From positions 372,001-436,000 of the forward strand of contig VCMS01000010.1 in assembly GCA_022539475.1 (NCBI GenBank): a stretch of 64,000 nt of DNA, given 5' to 3'. Each line of letters begins with the position of its first letter. Position 1 is the stretch's first letter. A program made the position numbers and the translations under genes. The notes under the pieces are model-generated. The model saw nothing but the letters and a program-made list of their open reading frames with translations. It did no database searches and had not been told where the DNA came from. This DNA comes from Gracilaria domingensis (taxonomy: Eukaryota; Rhodophyta; Florideophyceae; Gracilariales; Gracilariaceae). Shown here in pieces: positions 20,248-32,393 of the stretch.

Positions 20248-21690
20248 AGAGAAAGTTCCGAAAACAAAGAATTGTTTCGAGAGTCACAATTACGACCGTT
20301 TAACGGAGTACACCATTTCAAGCCAAGCAGTTGAATTTTTTTACGCACGACATAAAATTAGAATTTGTGCTCTTCCGTAAAATGGCAATGAAGTTGGAAA
20401 AAGATAAAAGATTGCAGTCGTATTGTACGACTTTTTTGTTTCTATAATTTGCGAAGGTCACTGACCAAATGTCAACTACAATTTTTCGAGCGAGTGTCCG
20501 TTTCAGAAATAAAAAGATTTAATGGACGACGCAAATTTTTGTTCTCTAGATATATTTCAACAGAAATTTTTGAGAAGTGTGATAAAATCATATCACAACT
20601 TCATAACACTTCAAACTCTGTTATAGACACAACAGTCTCTGTTGAGGAAAAAAGTGTTTGAAACTGTTCAATACCAATAGGGGGAAAATCTTGAGAGAAA
20701 TTATTTTATTTCCCAATAATTAGAAAAGCTTCCTTTTGAGAAAGCTCAATAAACCAGATAGATCAGCAATCTTTCGATGGAAAAAAGGCCATCAGCGGCA
20801 CGGCGAGTGCCTGGAGTGCGGCACGACATGGCGCTGTCCCATTACATCAATCACGTCAAGAGCTGCTGACGAGTTCTTTACCAGCGGTTCCACAGTTCGT
20901 AGTTTAAAGGGTTAAGGACAGAATAGAAAAACTGAAATAAAAAATGCAGCAATACAATTTTCGGAATACTTTACAGCAGTTTGTTGAAAGTTTTTTAAAA
21001 ACGTTAAAAAACAGTTTTATAGTTTTGTAGATGTTGCGTTGCGGAAGCAAGTGTCAGGTTTCGCAATATCGGGACATTGCAATGCTTTATTGCGAGGCAA
21101 TGCTCTCAAGGGGATGAATCTCGTGAGCAACATGTTCCGTACCGTCGTTGAGGATGAACTCTTTCGAGACTGCTGGGCAGGCAGAGGGGAGGGAAAATGA
21201 CCAACAGCGACGGGCCCTGTTTATACTCATGCCTACGGTACTTCCCATTCTTGTACAGGCCTGCTCTCTGACCTCAAAACGAAAAGAACGACGTGAAGGC
21301 GTTTGAAGCAGCATGTCCACTTGCAGTTCACGGGCTTTGGCACGCATTATGAGGAACAAAGAGCATGAGAGTGCCTTCCTGTATGCACGGAACGCGCTTC
21401 GCGCCCCATAGCTCGACCAACGGACTGGAGAGCGGCGGCCCAGCTGCGCGTGAGAACGGGGAGTGAGGAAGAGGAGCAGAAGCTGACGCACGCGCAAGTT
21501 GCCGCCAGCCGCCGCTCTCCGCTCCAAGACGCGGACGCGGGAGGGGGCGGAGAGCGCCCTCGAGCCGCGGCGCCGTCGGCGCCAACGGCTGGGACGGCTC
21601 CGAGAGCGAGCGGGACGCGAGCGGCACAGCAAAGAGCCAAGTCAGCGGCGGCGCGTCTTGTCAGCCACAGTCGCCCCGCGCCCGCCGTCG
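20248..21690. other. Intergenic; AT-rich, then abrupt GC-rich CpG block
   Basis: 20248-21060 is AT-rich without a gene. From about 21380 the GC content rises sharply and CpG is abundant, ending in the promoter of the Tudor-like gene. Frames on both strands in this block are long only because stops are rare in GC-rich DNA. Confidence 0.5.
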
Positions 21691-21698
21691 GGCGGCGC

Positions 21699-21768
21699 CC
21701 AATCAGCGCGCGCCTCGTACCGCCCCACGTGCGCGCCCGCCACGCGCGCCCGCCTCAGGTACATAAAA
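21699..21768 (+). promoter_or_regulatory. CCAAT and TATA-like promoter of the Tudor-like gene
   Basis: CCAAT at 21699-21703 (GCGCCCAATCAGCGCG) and ACATAAAA at 21761-21768, spaced 58 bp apart, in a CpG-rich block 137 bp before ATG 21905. Confidence 0.55.
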
Positions 21769-21904
21769 CGCGCTCGTAGTCGCCGCCGTCGCGCCGCGCC
21801 GCCGCCCTCCCGTCCACGCCCTCGCCCTCCCGCGGACGCCGCCACCCCCGTCACGCTCCGTCCCCTCCCCCGTCGCCCCACCCGACCGGCGCCCAGCTCT
21901 CCGC

Positions 21905-22693
21905 ATGTCCGCCGCTGCAGCCGCCGCCGCGCGGCTCGCGGTCGGCGCTCGCATCGAGGTGTTCTGGCCGATGGACGACGTCTTCTACAAGGGCGTTGTC
22001 TCTCGCTGCCTGCCCGACGCGCAGCATGTCGTTCTCTACGACGACGGCGCCCAGGAGACGCTCAACCTTCGTAACGAGCGCTATCGCGTCCTTTCCGCCC
22101 CTGCTCCGCCCCCAAAGCCGGCCAAGAAGAAGCCCGTTCCACCCCGTGCTGCTCCGAAGCAACCATCGCTTGATATGGACTTGGTCACGTACACGCCGCC
22201 TGTAATGCCTCCCAGAAAGCGCTTTCGAGGTCGCCATCTTCGCTCAAAACACTCGCCTGGCCAGTCTACGTCGCAATCGCCAAAGGTGTTGCTAAAGCAG
22301 CGCGTACGGCCGGCGAAGACGTTGGCCAGTTTGGGAGACGTCATGTCGGACTTCTCAAACTACACAAACGATTCGCTAAAGTGAGTCGTGCGCCGGGAAA
22401 GTCACCGTGGCCCTCGGCAGCCACGTAATTCACGCAGCTTCCGCATCATGCGCCCTCGTGCATTCCACCCTCTTTCACGCTTTCGTGCGCTGTGGAACCG
22501 ATTTGCATTCAGTCAGTTGCACGGCTTCAATCTTTTTGCCTTCAGTACCCCTAATTGGTCCCACGCCCCGTCAGGAACGGCGCCGGAGACCCGCGGCAAC
22601 GGAGCATGTCAAGGTTTGGCCATCGCGTCGCCAACGCCTTTTTACGCCGGCAGTTTCAAGTCAGCACAAGAGAACATGTCCAAACGATTATAG
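21905..22693 (+). CDS. Tudor-like domain protein, probably two exons (21905-22380, 22546-22693)
   Basis: Exon 1 starts MSAAAAAAARLAVGARIEV at 21905. Residues about 14-62 match the Tudor-like pattern of plant and algal chromatin proteins: VGARIEVFWPMDDVFYKGVV, then HVVLYDDGAQETLNLRNERY. Such domains bind methylated lysine or arginine on histones. The rest is basic and Pro-rich (PPKPAKKKPVPPRAAPK; PPRKRFRGRHLRSKHS), as in a nuclear protein. Without splicing the frame ends at 22384 (158 aa), but the stop lies in AAA|GTGAGT, an excellent 5' splice site at 22381. A pyrimidine-rich tract and CAG at 22543-22545 give a matching 3' site. Joining keeps the frame to a TAG at 22691-22693 (207 aa). The exon 1 call is firm; the intron is inferred from splice motifs only. 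Confidence 0.65.
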
Positions 22694-24074
22694 TGCGGCA
22701 TGTGTGATTGAAACGCAATAGTTTTTCCGACACGTAATTATTCTACGTGGATAATGGATTATCATCATCAGCAGGCGCTTTAGTGAGGAATTACGCCGCT
22801 AGTGTTGACAACAAATAGATCAGAGGGCAATGAAAAGTACGTACACGAGATGGACAAGTGTTGATGAACTCTGTCAAGCGTAGTTTAGAAACAGAATGAA
22901 ACGGAGCTTGACAAGTTAGATTGCCCACATCTCCTACCAACAATAAATCTTCACCACTGCAGCACTCATTTCAAACTCAAACTTGCGTTGAGGCGGCGCC
23001 CAAACTTTATTACAGAAGTGCAACAAGTGCACTATGCCTAATAAACCTCGCATCCACGCCAGGTGCAGCAGAGCCGAAAAGTCCATTTCTCTGCAGCATA
23101 GAGAGGACTAGATTGAGTTCTGTGAGAACACAGCGGGGTCTGGCCAGGCACAGGAGTAAATGAGTTTGTCCATGAAGCCCGCACGGGAAAATCCACACAA
23201 AGTATGTCCCGTGAGTGACAGTATGAAACACTTTGGATGTGCGACACCATCTGACATGCTTCCTCCCCAGGAGCGTCAATGTTGGCGAAATTATGTAACG
23301 TAGAATCGGCGAGTCGATCTTCACCTGCTCATGCGCACGCACACTTACAGTCGCTCTCACGGCCTGCAGTCGCGCACGCAGTCGCATGAAAACCCAAGCG
23401 AGACAGCATACCACAAGCGAGCCGTCGTGAAGTAGCGAGTGAGAATCGAGTCGAAACTGCTTCCCAAAAGTGCTGTCATGGTCCTCGTTCGCACCGCTCC
23501 CTGCTTTACAAACGCGCAGCATCGCAATGTCTCAAGGAACGAGTAACTTGCGGCTGGAGCTCGACCTCACCGAAAAATTGGTCTTTGCAGCAACTATTCT
23601 TGCGAAAGGCCTCCGCCTCGAAGACAGCGTGTGTTCGTGTTCGCTGACAATCAGCTCTTTGAGAAGAAATCCTCTCAACAGAAGACTCTTGGGCCAAGAG
23701 TCTTAAGACTCTTCTCGCAAAGCTCTTTTTTGAAAAAGATAGCTAGGTTTCTAAAAAGAAAAGAGAATTTTAACGATCTTTGTGAACCAAAAAGCATTCA
23801 ATGTTTTTTTGAGCATTTCATAGCAAACTTTCATTCAGTGTTCATAAGCATTTACGCTGTTTCTCATACGAAGATGTAGCAGAAGAAAGACAGGGGAGAC
23901 ATGCCTTCCAAGTCGGACTTCCCGACAGGGTTAAAGAGCTAAGATTCAGAAAATGAAGCCATAACATTTACTTGATATTCCCGGCGAACCTGCCTCAAAT
24001 CGAGGTACCGTCCGTAAATTGTCACATCCATTTCGGCAGGGCACCGTACCCTCCAAACACATCACAATGTAGCC
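22694..24074. other. Intergenic, with one strong hairpin
   Basis: AAGACTCTTGG-GCCAAGAGTCTT at 23682-23704 is a near-perfect palindrome. A 60-codon frame from ATG 23527 (MSQGTSNLRLELDLTEKL) looks protein-like at first and then loses character; it could be an exon. No other feature. Confidence 0.4.
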
Positions 24075-24644
24075 CTAAAAACCCCCGACACCAAAACCAC
24101 CGAAACCGCTGACGGGAACACCGACACCTCCACCACAAGTGCACTTGCAGCCCGGAGACCCACTTGTGCATGACTCAGGCGGAACACACGCCGGTAAATT
24201 ACAATACCCGTTGCTCAGCGCCCACTTGATCTGATTCACAGCATTGACCTTTCCGTCCTCAGTGCAGAACGAATCTATTTCCTGACTAGTCAGAACCTGG
24301 TCGTAGCCTGATCGGTAATAGCATGTGTTTACAGCCTTCGGAAAGTCTGGCGCTTTCACGCAACCGGTTCCACGGCCATTGTTATTAAAGGGGCATCCAT
24401 TTTCAGCGTAACCTGGACATCTGGCGTAGAGATAACAGGCTGCCCTCGGATTGGAATTCTCACTGATAAAACATGTACCTATCTTGTTGCCATTAGTGGT
24501 GGCATCGAAAAGATCATCTACGCTTAGAGAAAGATGGTAATCCAAGTCCTTGACCACGATGCATGAGCTTTGTGCTAAACCAATCGAGAACAGACCCACA
24601 AAGCTCGCAGCTAATAGAATAGAAACTTTGTCCTGAGAAACCAT
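24075..24644 (-). CDS. Secreted cysteine-rich protein with Gly-rich tail
   Basis: 189 aa from Met 24644. The signal peptide spans MVSQDKVSILLAASFVGLFS and cleaves about residue 25 (GLAQ-SSC). The mature part has about 18 Cys, including CYLYARCPGYAENGCPF and CTSGSPGCKCTC, implying disulfides, and a Gly/Val/Phe repeat at the C-terminus (GVPVSGFGGFGVGGF). This layout suggests an extracellular-matrix or surface protein; no family is recognised. The frame is open further upstream but without a plausible ATG context. A TATATAAC box lies 107 bp upstream. No intron is needed. Confidence 0.7.
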   Translation of the reverse strand: MVSQDKVSILLAASFVGLFSIGLAQSSCIVVKDLDYHLSLSVDDLFDATTNGNKIGTCFISENSNPRAACYLYARCPGYAENGCPFNNNGRGTGCVKAPDFPKAVNTCYYRSGYDQVLTSQEIDSFCTEDGKVNAVNQIKWALSNGYCNLPACVPPESCTSGSPGCKCTCGGGVGVPVSGFGGFGVGGF

Positions 24645-24750
24645 AGCTGTTCCGCACGAAATGAAGAATGTCGTGAATCGAAAGCGGGTGATTGTCACGA
24701 AGGCGAGCTGGGTGATGTCGTTGCTGCAAACGGGGTGAAGCATCATCAGC

Positions 24751-24758
24751 GTTATATA
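24751..24758 (-). promoter_or_regulatory. TATA box of the Cys-rich protein gene
   Basis: TATATAAC on the minus strand, 107 bp before ATG 24644. Confidence 0.6.
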
Positions 24759-24759
24759 C

Positions 24760-25660
24760 GCTTCCAGCAGAGCTACAAATGCCGTCAAATCCTTAACCGA
24801 GGTGGATGAAATTGCTTCTCTCACAAAGATGAGAATCTCTCACACAAATTCAGGTACTAGTTCTGTGGGCGTTTCATACATTTTATTACACAATCACTTT
24901 TGGCTGAGGTACAGGAGACCGTGCTTTAAAGATATTGTTCTGATAGAAGAAAGAGAAGAATATGCGTCAATTAACAGATGAATTTGTTCGTGGATTACGG
25001 AACTGGTTATAAGAAGAGGTAGAGAGGTAACCTTATGAGTACATGAGTCTATAATAAATCGTTGCCCTCAACAACGTTCATATCTGATGTCGCGGTAACA
25101 TGAAAACCAAGAATAACCATATCTTTAGAATCTGAGACCAGATATACGGCGTCGTAGAACAGAGAAGCATCGACGATTGTTGCTCATTGCCCGGTTTCAG
25201 GCGCTTCCAATCTCGTACAAACGCCTTTATCACATATGTTTTACTGGAGAAAAATGGCTGACCAATGGATTGAACGCAATCTTCAGAGAAGGTGATCATC
25301 CTATGCACTTCATATTTTCACTTTCAACACTTTACATTATAAGTTATAATAATCTTGATTGTTATGCTCAACAGCGCGGAAGCGATGCAAGGGTTTTCTG
25401 GATATTATAACAAAAAGTTCGGTGGTGTAAAATCCTCTGGATATTATAACAAAAAGCTCAGTTTAATAAACACTAAAATCCTCAAAATTTGTTCGAATGA
25501 AGAGATCATACAGATTTTACTTAGCAGTATCAGTAAGGTTTCGTGTCTCCTTTAAACAGCGAAACATCCCTTTATATTTAATAACATGAGAATTTGGGAT
25601 TAATCCCGAAGATTCGGAAGTACAAATATCGGACAAAACTCATCAATAACAGATCTAGGA
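24760..25660. other. AT-rich intergenic with a short tandem repeat
   Basis: TCTGGATATTATAACAAAAA occurs at 25397 and again at 25436, a 39-bp period. No gene is seen. Confidence 0.5.
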
Positions 25661-25667
25661 CATTGTC

Positions 25668-25937
25668 CTAAAGAAGGTACCGTGTTGACATGTTGCCAGA
25701 CAATAGACCGAGTCGGCTTGCGTATCTAATGTGTCCGAAAAGGCATGACAGCAAAGCTCCATATCGAGGAGCAAATGACTGCCGTGATCTTAAGTAGGTT
25801 AAGCTCTTCCTAAAATCTAAGCGGTAGTACGCTTTTGGTGGTATGCCGTCAAAGTTGATGAACTCATCATTTTGGGCATTCAGAAGTAGATTAGAACAAA
25901 ACGTTTCATAAGCGTAATTTGCTGTTGTGATACGCAC
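25668..25937 (-). pseudogene. Fragment resembling the N-terminal part of a DDE (Harbinger-type) transposase
   Basis: An 89-codon frame with NDEFINFDGIPPKAYYRL and SFAPRYGALLSCLFGHIRY. The first block is like the EFI-F-GFP stretch preceding the catalytic core of PIF/Harbinger-type transposases, and the second like the R-P-L segment after it. The catalytic part is missing and there are no visible terminal inverted repeats. Recognition is by pattern memory only, so this stays tentative. Confidence 0.25.
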
Positions 25938-25940
25938 ATA

Positions 25941-26926
25941 ACAGAATTGTAATGGTAGAATACAACTCGGCGGTGATGATGACCTTGCTTCTGACGAGAC
26001 CAGCGCTTCGCCTTTTTACATTTCTCCATGTGTTGTTGTTGTACTCAAACCCTAAAGCAGCACTTAAGCAGCAGGGCCGTATTTCCGACTAGCCTTTTTT
26101 CCAACATATGGAGATTAACTGACTACTATGGTAGAACGAGTAGCCATTGTCGTGTTTATTTTTTCCATTTTGTGACTTTTGAGTAATCAAGAACAACTTG
26201 TGACGGATCGATGCAGCTGCCCGCTGCCGCTCCAATGACATCCATAAGTACCAAACGAACAGCGAACAGAAGGAGCAAAGATCGAGTCACAGTTCCCAAA
26301 ATTTTCCAACAAAACCATTTTTTTGTCTCGAAATTCCAGGGCTGTATTTGAGCTTGACTGACTACGTTCAAAAATGAACGACTGAAGACTGACTAGGATG
26401 GTAAAAATTATTGAGTCATTTCACCCATGCAAAGCTGAAGTCCTTTACAATGGTGTCGTAAACGCAGAAGTATTTGTCATACTGAATTACGAACATATTT
26501 GTAGTGGCATATCTTAGGAAATGTCCCGTCGTCTTAAGGACACCCCGAGAGATTATTTTTTGATATCTCCCGTGGAGATATCAGCATCTTCTACCGCCGC
26601 AGCTCAGAGGGTGGTAAGTGTCTTTCTCAGTTGAACGATTGACAAATAAAAGATAAGATAAAGCTGATGACTGACCCAGCCGATGAGTTCGAGCTCGGTT
26701 CTCTTTGCTTTAAGTAATCTTTAGGGTTGGTTTTTTTGGCGGCAACCTCTTTAGGACCAAAACAGTGACAAAGTATTCTCTTTACGCAGGATACCACCTA
26801 CACAGTAATTTGTCATCTACGCAGAAGTTGATAGATAATTTTTATTGTACAACGATCGAAGCCCTTCAGTTCTTCTTTTTCCAAACCAAGCAATAATCGT
26901 TACGTTTATTTCCAACGACAAATTAC
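25941..26926. other. Intergenic, nothing recognised
   Basis: AT-rich. A hairpin-like GATATCTCCCGTGGAGATATC lies at about 26561-26582. No ORF of note. Confidence 0.4.
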
Positions 26927-29900
26927 TCACCTTTTAGTATCATGTACGCACTTATTTTGGGATAAAATGATTTCGAGCACCATGTTTTTTTCGAGCTTGA
27001 TAAAAACATAAGGGTGATTATTGCTTGGACGAATGGTACTAACACTAGTCATTTTACTACCATCATAAGATTCTTTAACAGCAGTAACGTCAACTAGACG
27101 ACGCGTTTCTGCAGTTTTTAATGATTTCGTAATCACAGTAAACAGACTTATAGAATAGGTAAACATCTTAATAGAAATTTCTTCTTCTAATATTTCTTCT
27201 AAATTGTGCTTGCTGGTAAATGCAAAATTAAAAAGCATCAGCAAATGCATACATTTTACCTTCTACAACAGAGCGTCAAAAGCTTCGGCTTTTGTAACTC
27301 TTGAAGTATTGCACGTTACAGTTCTCATTTCCATCTGCTAAAAGGACAATATAATCAACATTAAACGTGACATCATCATTATATACAAATGATAAATCGC
27401 TAGAGACCCGACGATATAGCGGTTTTTGTAGAGAAAACCGATAAATCCGTAAAATCTCGTAAAATGACTAAAATGGCTGTCAAAATTACGATGGTACTCC
27501 CAAAAAATTAGGAACTGAAGTTACAAGACGCAAGGATGACATGGATTCCGTATGGGAATGTGTACTTGAGTACCACTATTTGGTAGTTTGGATGGAGTGA
27601 ATCTTTGATACTTTTTTGAAATACTCCGTACGTTTATGTCCGACACTGTCAAAATTGCCCAAGACATAAGGTGCACACGAGGTGCTAGACTAATCTATTT
27701 TTAAGATATTTTTGTTAACCCTTTACCCGGTTGCTAATTCTACAACTTGAGTGATGGCTCATTGCCATCACTAACCTATTAAAGGTTACACGGTGTGCGT
27801 CTATATCCATTTCGCCCGCGCAGCGACCCCAACTTCTCATGGAACAAGGTACTGTAGCACGGTCTAGTTATCCCCTGCTTCTCTTCAGAAGAGTGCACAC
27901 AATGCACACCATCCTTTGTCTTGTTTTCCTTCTGGTTTCCTTGAGACTCGTAGAGTATACATCTGTTTGTTTACCGAACTGTACTATCTCTAGACCCCAG
28001 CACTTAGGTTTCCGTCTGTCTTTGTTTTGTTCTTACCATTATTTTGGTTCATGACCGCCTAATTCTATTTGGCTGTTCCACCTTTGAATGTCTACATTTC
28101 GCTACAAATATCTTCATTGGTCACCTACGATTTACACGACTGTCTCCGCCTTTTCTAGCCCTATTTTCCGTTCCGGCGTTTTCTCTCAAAATTGTGGTAT
28201 AGCCTAAAGTTTTCGTGAATTTACACCCACACTGGAGGATACGGGGTGCACTGTCGCTGCGCAAACCTCTCTTGAGAGCGAGGATTCGAACTGCCCCGGT
28301 GACTTTTTTCTCCCTGGGATTGCTTCACAAGTTTAACTCTAACTTGACAAATTTCAAGGAAATATCATCTTTTTTTGTAACTCCTTGATGTTTTTGTTCA
28401 AAAGCTTTCCGGATTTTTCATTGAAGACCTTCTCCGTTACCTGAGCGCGCTTGTTCACATAAAAGCATAAAAGAGTAGAAGAGGATACGAATAAACTAGC
28501 CATGCTAACTGAGGCCGTTTAAAACGACATTCATCATAATTGGAAACTGCTTTCATTGGGGTGATCTTTTTCAAAAAATCACCTTGATATTTTTCGTACC
28601 TTCCATTTACTGGAAGTAACTGCATTTCAGCGCACAAAGAGTTAGCAAAAACCCTAACCCTGGATTCAAACGCTTCCAAAGTCTCCTCAGGAATCTTCAT
28701 GAATTTATGTATGCCACTAATTACGGAATCATCAACATAGGATCCTAATAGGCCAGCACTCTTGTCTTCAGGTTTCTTATTGAAGCAGAAAATAATGCCA
28801 AAGAAAGAACTCATGATTAAATCATTTTTCAACTGGTCTATAATTGTGACATTCGAATAATCACTCGCATCAGACAGTCCATATAAAGATTTCTTAAGTA
28901 AGAGCATTGATCCACTTGGGAGTTTCGTTTCCTTAGAAGAACGAAGATAGACTTCTCTGGATAATGTCTGACTACTCTAGATGTATGCTTAAGTAACTTC
29001 ATGAATCCAGACTTTCCAACCAAATGTAGCAGCCAAAGACAGAAGAAGAGGTACAGTGCTATGCTTAACTATTGTCGCAATATGCGTAAGATAACTTTGG
29101 TCCTTATCTGCAAAGCCTTGGGCTCCGAGACGAGCTTTGTAAATTTCTTTACTAGTTCCAGGGTTCTTAATGCAAAGAACAAATCTTGAGCCTATTAAAT
29201 TGGCGTCTGCGGGAACTTCTGCCTTCGAAACGACTTCCTACGTATTTCGATTCATCAAACCAGTGAGTTCTTTCTTCTTTGCTTCCGGAAAATCGTCAAA
29301 ATTCTTTCTAGAATGGTTTGGTTTCAGTACCTCAGTGATAGACGCATCATACGGGAAATTGGCGTCTTCGTGTTCCGTGAACTGTGATAAAGAGTAGTTC
29401 AGAAAATGTCCAAAGTTGTGAGGAATTGCTGGATTTTCGGGAATATAAGGCTTCCCGTGAGGAAAGCTGTTTTATTAATCTCGCCTCCTTTCTTTTTCAC
29501 GAAATTCTGTTTGCTTTGAACATTGATTACTTCAAAGGGGCCGGTCTAGCGAGGCATTTTCTTCTCGCGGTAAATGACTACTTTTAACCTGGAGCAAAAT
29601 CGTACTTAAAAGATTCAGGAAGACGAGATTCATGTGCTCGATGTAAGCGGATCTCATTGGAGATGATCTCCATTTCTGAACCTGCAGTAAGAACCGTTTG
29701 CATGTGTTCTTATTGATCTGGTAGCTGCGTATGTATCCCGGGAAAGCGTGGGAGATTGCAAAGACAAAAATAGAAGGAAGAAACCCTTCAGGATTCATAG
29801 CGTCACTCATTGCTTTGACTGGAGTGCTAAGAATAACTTCATCGTCTTCAAGATTGGTGTCATGCTTGATTTTAAATAAATACGACGAAGAGGGTCGACG

Positions 29901-30540
29901 ACGAAGAGAGTCGTAGATAGGTTCCCCAACCCGAATAGAATTATGACTTACAACTCCGGAGAGCATGAAATCAATACCAAATTCATCCATCGTTTCCTTC
30001 CACAGAGGAGAAGTAAAAATAGAGCCCTGATCACACATGATAAAATCAAGAAAGCCGGTGTAAGTCGTCGCTCAGCATTAAAGAAAATTGTTCTATACGT
30101 CGTCAACAAACTGACCGACGAGGAAGCGGGCAGCACTGAAACCTGTTTTTGAGTCTACGACGGGGAACACCGCTTTTTGTTTCAATAAAGAATAAGTCAA
30201 GGGCAATTTCTTCGTTGAAAATAACACCATGTCGAAACGAGACGCGAGAAAGTTGAGGCTTAGGGGGAAAACGTTGACAATTTTGACATGCCTTAGTGAT
30301 TTCAGTAAGGATATTTTTGGTTTCTTTATTAGCATCGGCTGGGCGAGCTCGTTTGAGAAGATTGAATAGTTTCTTAAGGGAAAGATGATAGTCGTCGCCC
30401 AGCATTGAAGAAAACTGTCCCATACGTCGTCAACAGACTGACCAGCAAGGAAGCGCGCTGCACAGGCATTCTCTCCAAATTGGTGAGATAGAAGAAATTT
30501 TTCTTCTCTGAATTTTAATTTGTTGGCAGCAGTTGATCTA
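26927..30540 (-). mobile_element. C2: old Ty1/copia relic related to C1, with internal duplication and insertion
   Basis: Scattered minus-strand frames match C1 domain by domain. GAG-pre-integrase HLSLKKLFNLLKRARP and CQNCQRF lie near 30390-30280. Integrase core CDQGSIFTSPLWKETMDEFG is near 30035, RT with GSYVDDSVISG near 28750 and RLAWL-like PQLAWLVYSYP near 28480. RNase H FKSYKSRSF lies near 27310, and MFTYSISLFTVITK near 27170 aligns with LFTDSKSLFDVISK of C1. Frameshifts and stops are many, so it is far older than C1. Positions about 27410-28305 do not match the copia frame and look like a later insertion. An integrase segment occurs twice (30056-30140 and 30385-30470). LTRs were not found. 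Confidence 0.75.
27410..28305. other. Sequence inserted in the C2 RT/RNase H region
   Basis: C2 coding similarity stops near 28310 and resumes near 27405. The intervening roughly 0.9 kb has no ORF with a motif and no terminal repeats I can define. It contains GGATTCGAAC near 28283, which resembles an inverted T-loop, but no tRNA fold goes with it. Confidence 0.4.
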
Positions 30541-30707
30541 ATATGTAGGAGTTCCCCAGAAAAAGAAGATAATGCGCCCTGTGACTCGGCGCAATTTTTT
30601 ACATTTATTTATTCCGCAGTGCTCCAAGAAAGTGAAGCATATATTTCATGAACCTTTTTCATTTCTGGGCTCTCAACTCGTACTTTATGGTTGGAGTGTC
30701 CGAGAAT

Positions 30708-32367
30708 TTACGAGAGAGTCCAAAGTCGTTTGGCGGTGCTCGGTTGTAAGAGAGTATAAACGACTGCTCCTGCTTGCATGGATGCATTGAAGCTAATCGT
30801 TGCGCAACGATACATACCGGAGCACTGGTGTTCACCAAAGCTATTGGAAGAAGAGAAGTGAGCATAGAGATCTCTTTCGTGTCTGGCTGCGAAACACAAA
30901 CTGCTTCCAGATACGTATTTGATGAGTGCCGGAAGCCTACGTTGAGACAAGAGAGCAAAGGATGATTGAGCAATGATGGCCATATAAGACTTCCCAAAAT
31001 TGACTGACACTTTTGCAGAGCGATAGTAATAGATTGAAGTAGCTAGTGCAAGGACGAATGCAGTTTGATCAGCTTCGAGGGCATGGGGGAAATAAAACCA
31101 CTTTCCAAGTCCCATATGCATCCAATGAACGGCACCTGCTGTTTCACAACTGTTTGAAATGAAGAGGAATTCCTGGATTTGATTGGTGGCTTTGCTGCAG
31201 CGAAGGTGTTCCAAAGTATCTTGTAGAGAAAGAGGAGGGATCGCGGTGGCCTGTTGGATACAACAACTCCGATATCGTCGAAGATACGGAGCAGTAATGA
31301 GGATTCTTTGGACAGAATAAATGGGGCATTCGGTGTTGAGAAAGGGACCAAGAGTGATGCGACAGTTGGTGCTAGGCGAGATTGGCGGAAGATATGAAAG
31401 GACTCTTGAAGTAGTTTCCCCGCGAAAGTATGGCTTACGTATACCGACCATTTAAAGCCCATGGGTAGTGTGGACTGACAAGGTCTGAGCTGCTCGCCTT
31501 TTCTGATCAGTCTGGCTTTCTGCTTGGAGACCTTATCTATAAGGGAGCCTGAAATATCATCCGAGTTTACCGTTTGCAGTGAGAATAGCTTGGACACATT
31601 TTCTGATAGCACGATGTTGTGAAACATGTTAGCTACATCGAAGTAAATCTTAGAAAGATCTGTGCTGTGAGAAACGGATTGGAACAGACTCTGTTTGGGA
31701 AGTGACGCATACAGTGGGTCAGTCATTAGTTGGTTTTGAACGCGCGGCCAAGAAATTAGGCGATCTTCGCGAGGTTCTTTCATAACAGCGAAAAGGGTTA
31801 GGTGAATGGCGCTAGCTAGTTTTGAGTAGGAGTTTTGCTCTTCTCTAACAATAGACCAGGTTAGCATTCCAGAGTCCTGAATTCTTTCCAAAAGCTTCCG
31901 ATAGTTCTGGGCAGCAGCATAGATATGAGTTTTTGGCAGAGAGCGTCGTACTGAGACTGAGTCTGTCTTTGGAAGAGAGCGGAATAAAGCTGGTCGTAAA
32001 CGTTTGGCTTCTTATAGCTCGGAAAGAAAGTTCGGATGTGCTCATGTATGCGATACATCCAGTGGCAGGCGTCTTTAGTACTGGGCGGATTTCTCGGGGA
32101 TGGAAGGGCAAGAAGCGATGCGGAAATTCGTTTGAATAGTCCTCGAGAAAATGCTTCGAACGGGTCCTTATATATGTGCTCAAAAGTTGGTGACGCTGAT
32201 GAAGGGTCTTGGAACTGCAGTATGTGGTCATTCATCCGTTCTACAAATTGAGATGTTTGGGTTTCGGAGAGAAATGATGATAAACAGTTCGAAATATGCG
32301 TCAGGCATCTTTGTGCGCAATAGTGGTGCGGTATGGTCGGTTGAAGTTTCTTGTCCATGGGTTTCAA
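30708..32367 (-). pseudogene. D1 reverse transcriptase and RNase H, with frameshifts
   Basis: The N-terminal frame 32367-31861 is followed by a shifted frame 31891-31043 carrying the RT core: motif A YFDVANMFHNIVL (near 31645), motif B TLPMGFKWSVYVSH (near 31470), motif C LLRIFDDIGVVV (near 31280) and a thumb-like FIGCIWDLESGFISP (near 31120). A second shift leads to a frame ending at 30708 with CATISFNASMQAGAVVYT near 30800, which fits an RNase H first strand with Asn in place of the catalytic Asp. These features agree with RT of DIRS-type elements rather than copia or gypsy. At least two frameshifts make it inactive. Confidence 0.55.
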
Positions 32368-32393
32368 CCAAAGTAAAGGTTTTTTAGGGCTGC

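Noticed and set aside
21087-22074. Several long frames on both strands in the CpG-rich block
   Set aside because: Arg/Ala/Pro-rich frames of the kind expected in GC-rich promoter DNA; they overlap the CCAAT/TATA promoter and the Tudor-like exon.
23010-23522. 170-codon minus-strand frame
   Set aside because: No domain, signal peptide or promoter; composition not convincing.
28255-28335. Possible tRNA on the minus strand (TTCGAATCC near 28283)
   Set aside because: Only a T-loop-like string; no A box, acceptor stem or anticodon arm could be formed.
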